The notes under the pieces were generated by a model, which did no database searches, had not been told where the DNA came from, and was given only the letters and a program-made list of their open reading frames with translations. A DNA stretch of 7,651 nucleotides, taken from JAWWPY01 sp964412845. Lineage in GTDB: Bacteria; Actinomycetota; Actinomycetes; Streptosporangiales; Streptosporangiaceae. Location: NCBI GenBank assembly GCA_964412845.1, contig CAYPQM010000236.1, positions 1 through 7,651 of the forward strand, written 5' to 3'. Below, one piece after another: positions 5,724 through 7,651 of the stretch; position 1 is the stretch's first letter; every line of letters starts with the position of its first letter. The position numbers and the translations under genes were made by a program.

Positions 5724-6482
5724 TCAGTAGCCGGGGCCGCTCAGGATGCCGCCATCGGCGACAAACTCGCTGCCGGTCGAGTAGGACGAATCGTCAGAGG
5801 CCAGGTACGCCACCAGCCGGGAGATCTCGACCGGCTTGGCGAACCGGGAGAGCGGCATCGCCCGCAGGAACGCGTCGCCGTCACGGTCGTCGCCCCCGTC
5901 GGCGTCCAGGACCATCCTGGTCAGCACCCCGCCCGGATGGACCGAGTTGACCCGGATGCCGAACTCGCCCAGTTCGCGGGCGGCTGCCTTGGTCATCCCG
6001 CGGACCGCGAACTTGCTGGCGCTGTAGGCCGACAGGCCTGCTGCGCCGGTGAATCCCTCGATCGAGGAGATGTTCACGATCGATCCGCCGCCCGCGGCGG
6101 TCATCGGCTCGATCACCGCCTTCATGCCCAGCCAGCAGCCGACCGCGTTCACCTCGAGGATCCGCCGGAAGTCGGCCAGCGGCATGTCGGCGATGCTGGC
6201 GAACTTCAGCACACCGGCGTTGTTGACCAGCACATCGAGTGTGCCGAAGGCATCCAGGGCGGTGCCGACCGCCGTCGCCCAGTCCGCCTCGCTGGTCACG
6301 TCGTGGTGCACGTACCGGCAGGATTCCTGGCCGAGCCCAGCGGCCACATCGGCGCCCTTGTCGTCCAGCACGTCGCCGAAGACGACCCGCGCACCCTCGG
6401 CGACGAAGTGGCGCACATGCGACTTGCCCATTCCCCGGGCGCCCCCGGTGATCAGTGCGACTTTGCCGTCGAGCCGGCCCAT
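5724..6482 (-). CDS. SDR resembling FabG3 / 3-alpha(20-beta)-hydroxysteroid dehydrogenase
   Basis: This 252-residue SDR closely resembles M. tuberculosis FabG3 (Rv2002), a 3-alpha(20-beta)-hydroxysteroid dehydrogenase. Shared features are GRLDGKVAL at the start, TGGARGMG (12-19), VVFGDVLD with D37 (NAD preference), NNAG (87-90), NISSIEG (137-143), YSASKFAVRG and the YSTGSEFVADGG C-terminal motif. Catalytic S140, Y153, K157 carry the same numbers as in Rv2002 as I remember it. ATG 6482 has a strong ribosome site (GGGGAGGG, complement of 6486-6493); an upstream in-frame start at 6551 would cross the operator and is rejected. The likely substrate is a hydroxyl or keto group on the sterol nucleus or its C/D-ring remnant. 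It is first of three genes; the KstR2-type operator 21 bp upstream overlaps the probable transcript start (-10 TACGCT, complement of 6525-6530). Confidence 0.92.
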   Translation of the reverse strand: MGRLDGKVALITGGARGMGKSHVRHFVAEGARVVFGDVLDDKGADVAAGLGQESCRYVHHDVTSEADWATAVGTALDAFGTLDVLVNNAGVLKFASIADMPLADFRRILEVNAVGCWLGMKAVIEPMTAAGGGSIVNISSIEGFTGAAGLSAYSASKFAVRGMTKAAARELGEFGIRVNSVHPGGVLTRMVLDADGGDDRDGDAFLRAMPLSRFAKPVEISRLVAYLASDDSSYSTGSEFVADGGILSGPGY

Positions 6483-6502
6483 GGGCCCTCCCCGCATCCG
6501 AA

Positions 6503-6520
6503 ACCAAACGCTTGCTTGGT
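6503..6520. promoter_or_regulatory. KstR2-type operator before the SDR operon
   Basis: ACCAAACGCTTGCTTGGT has arms ACCAAAC and GCTTGGT (6 of 7 pair) around GCTT. It is the best copy: its first 14 bases also fit the KstR2 motif reported for mycobacteria (AnCAAGnnCTTGnT) with one mismatch. A -10-like TACGCT on the minus strand (complement of 6525-6530) lies four bases upstream of the box, so a bound repressor would cover the start of transcription of the three-gene operon. Confidence 0.75.
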
Positions 6521-6570
6521 GCAGAGCGTAACAGCCCGCGATCCGCGGCACAGGTGGCGATGCGCCAGGT

Positions 6571-7170
6571 TCAAGCCGGTGTCGCGGCGATCCCGTCGAA
6601 GATCAACCGGAGCAGCCCGTTCACCACCTGATCGGCGCTGAAGCCGCCGGTCCAGCTCCACTGGGCCGGGATCCACAGGACGTCCCTGAGCAGCCGGTAG
6701 GTCAGCTTCGCGTCCAGGTCGGCGCGGAAGGCGCCAGACTCCTTACCCAGCTCAAGCTGCGTGATCCAGGTCCGCTCGATCTCCCGCAGGGCCTTGCGCA
6801 GGTAGCCGAACCGTGGCTGGGTGCTGAAGTAGCTCCAGTCGTTCTGCAGCATCGCGAGGGCCGCCCGGTGCCGGGACAGGGTGCGGCTGGTCGAGTGCAC
6901 GATCTGCTCCAGCACGGCCCGCGGGCTGCCAGCTGAGGCCACGGCAGCGCGGTAGTCGGCGAGCACCTCGTTGATGAAGCTCGACAGGATCTCGTCGCCG
7001 ATTGATTCCTTGGAATCGAAGTGGTGGTACAGGCTGCCGGAGAGAATCCCGGCGGCATCCGCGATCTCGCGCACGGTCGTGGCGCGGTAACCCTTTTGCG
7101 CGAAAAGCTCGCTTGCGAGCAGGACCATATGGGCGCGGCGCTCCGAGCGCACGGTTCCGTCGGCGGTCAT
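6571..7170 (-). CDS. kstR2: KstR2-like TetR repressor of C/D-ring degradation genes
   Basis: From ATG 7170 the protein has 199 residues, against 200 for M. tuberculosis KstR2 (Rv3557c). Shared blocks are RATTVREIADAAGILSGSLY in the helix-turn-helix (29-48), HHFDSKE, then STQPRFGYL (116-124), GAFRADLDAKLTYRLLRD (146-163) and the W-rich stretch with FSADQVV (177-183). KstR2 senses HIP-CoA and represses the HIP-degradation genes. The frame is open up to a GTG at 7272, which would add 34 residues made of octapeptide repeats. That part has rare codons (AGA, AGG) and the family lacks it, so ATG 7170 is preferred. However, a -10-like GATAAT (complement of 7279-7284) sits where a leaderless transcript from that GTG would need it. 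Upstream lie a KstR2-type and a KstR-type box, which suggest self-control and control by KstR. Confidence 0.9.
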   Translation of the reverse strand: MTADGTVRSERRAHMVLLASELFAQKGYRATTVREIADAAGILSGSLYHHFDSKESIGDEILSSFINEVLADYRAAVASAGSPRAVLEQIVHSTSRTLSRHRAALAMLQNDWSYFSTQPRFGYLRKALREIERTWITQLELGKESGAFRADLDAKLTYRLLRDVLWIPAQWSWTGGFSADQVVNGLLRLIFDGIAATPA

Positions 7171-7242
7171 GGTGCCCGCGGACCCATTTCGCGCGGTGCC
7201 CGGGGTCCCGCTTCGCGCGGTGCCCGCGGACCCGCTTCTACT
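7171..7242. repeat. 24-bp tandem repeat, three copies, just upstream of kstR2
   Basis: Copies lie at 7171-7194, 7195-7218 and 7219-7242; the unit is close to ggtgcccgcggacccgcttcgcgc. The array abuts the kstR2 ATG. Read on the minus strand in the kstR2 frame it encodes three octapeptides (SRSGSAGT, ARSGTPGT, ARNGSAGT). It is either a repetitive leader of the message or a disordered N-terminal extension. Confidence 0.9.
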
Positions 7243-7302
7243 GCCAGCCTGGTTCTTCCTTGTCCCGCTCACTCCATCATTATCGCAGCTCCGCCCCGAC
7301 CT

Positions 7303-7320
7303 CCCTAACGCTTGCTCGGT
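7303..7320. promoter_or_regulatory. KstR2-type operator upstream of kstR2
   Basis: CCCTAACGCTTGCTCGGT shares the core CGCTTGCTYGGT with the box at 6503 but is less symmetric (4 of 7 arm positions pair). It lies upstream of kstR2 and is probably a weaker site for self-repression. The only -10-like sequence nearby is GATAAT (complement of 7279-7284), which would place the box near the -35 region. Confidence 0.6.
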
Positions 7321-7350
7321 CGGTGACCCGGCCGCGTTGCGGAGCTGTGG

Positions 7351-7364
7351 TAGAACCTGTTCTA
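7351..7364. promoter_or_regulatory. KstR-type operator upstream of kstR2
   Basis: TAGAACCTGTTCTA fits TnnAACnnGTTnnA exactly; with the flanking g and c the arms are 7 bp (7350-7365). No plus-strand gene follows within the window, and the minus-strand gene to the right ends at 7524, so kstR2 is the only visible target. Confidence 0.75.
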
Positions 7365-7472
7365 CTTTATCCGCGGTAATCCGCTCACATTCTGCGAGAC
7401 CGGAGGTGGGTCGTGCGGCCGCAGAACTCCATTCGATCGACGACGAGAGGATCCGGTTGGCGGCAAGTCGGT
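7365..7472. other. Short intergenic stretch without a gene
   Basis: No ORF with family signatures or RNA gene is visible here. It separates the kstR2 control region from the terminator of the unrelated carbohydrate-binding gene. Confidence 0.5.
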
Positions 7473-7505
7473 GGCCGGCGCGTCCCGGGTCAGGACGCGC
7501 CGGCC
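7473..7505 (-). terminator. Strong hairpin terminator of the right-edge gene
   Basis: A perfect 13-bp inverted repeat (GGCCGGCGCGTCC at 7473-7485, GGACGCGCCGGCC at 7493-7505) encloses a 7-nt loop. It starts 18 bp after the stop of the minus-strand gene at 7524. There is no T tract, which is common for actinobacterial terminators. It would insulate the sterol genes from that gene. Confidence 0.75.
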
Positions 7506-7523
7506 GTTGGCTTGCGGGCTAGC

Positions 7524-7651
7524 TCAGGCGGCCCACAGGGGAGCGTCGGACGCCCCGCCGGTGCCGGAGAAGATCTCGAATTCGGAGACCTGCCCGGCGG
7601 GCCAGCCGGTGTTGGCGGTGAAGTTCAGCCGCAGGTACTGCTCGCTGACGG
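7524..7651 (-). CDS. C-terminal end of a carbohydrate-binding (F5/8 type C-like) protein, partial
   Basis: The last 41 codons of a minus-strand gene are visible; its start lies beyond the right edge. The residues YLRLNFTANTGWPAGQVSEF followed by EIF are the typical last strands of a galactose-binding-like (discoidin, CBM32/F5/8 type C) domain as found at the end of secreted actinobacterial glycoside hydrolases. A short tail (SGTGGASDAPLWAA) follows. The full enzyme type cannot be told. It has no evident link to sterol breakdown. Confidence 0.8.
   Translation of the reverse strand, partial: VSEQYLRLNFTANTGWPAGQVSEFEIFSGTGGASDAPLWAA

Noticed and set aside
6483..6551. Longer N-terminus for the FabG3-like SDR
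   Set aside because: It would cross the operator and the -10 candidate; ATG 6482 has a strong ribosome site and the family N-terminus.

Overview
The window is very GC-rich DNA from a sterol-degrading actinomycete. The genus cannot be fixed from the sequence. The genes resemble the part of the cholesterol regulon of Mycobacterium and Rhodococcus that removes the last two rings (C and D; the HIP, or methylhexahydroindanedione-propionate, pathway), but the order differs from M. tuberculosis.

Layout, left to right. Minus strand, positions 1-1804: probable start of ipdB (cut by the window edge), ipdA (ring-opening hydrolase, alpha subunit) and echA20 (ring D hydrolase). The ipdA-echA20 gap is filled by six copies of a 15-bp repeat that encode a 33-residue ORF touching both neighbours. 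Plus strand, 1861-4203: an SDR oxidoreductase divergent from echA20, then an aldehyde dehydrogenase with its own KstR-type box. Minus strand, 6482-4293: a likely operon of a FabG3-like SDR, a second (Rv3548c-like) SDR and a small split-barrel flavin/F420 oxidoreductase. Minus strand, 7170-6571: a TetR regulator that closely resembles KstR2. Minus strand, 7651-7524: the last 41 codons of an unrelated carbohydrate-binding (F5/8 type C-like) protein with a strong hairpin after its stop; this looks like the edge of the sterol region.

Control. Three copies of an 18-bp imperfect palindrome, consensus MCCWARCGYTTGCTYGGT, lie at the echA20/SDR divergent promoter, in front of the FabG3-like SDR and in front of kstR2; they are probably KstR2 operators. 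Two exact matches to the KstR motif TnnAACnnGTTnnA lie before the aldehyde dehydrogenase and upstream of kstR2. The locus therefore appears to be wired to both sterol repressors: KstR (side chain and A/B rings) and KstR2 (C/D rings).

The genes fit one pathway. SDRs oxidise or reduce hydroxy/keto intermediates of HIP-CoA, EchA20 opens ring D, IpdAB opens the remaining ring, and the aldehyde dehydrogenase may handle an aldehyde formed elsewhere in sterol breakdown. The least expected signals are three short repeat arrays placed at gene junctions or gene starts: 15 bp at echA20/ipdA, 24 bp before kstR2, and a 21-bp duplication at the ipdA end.
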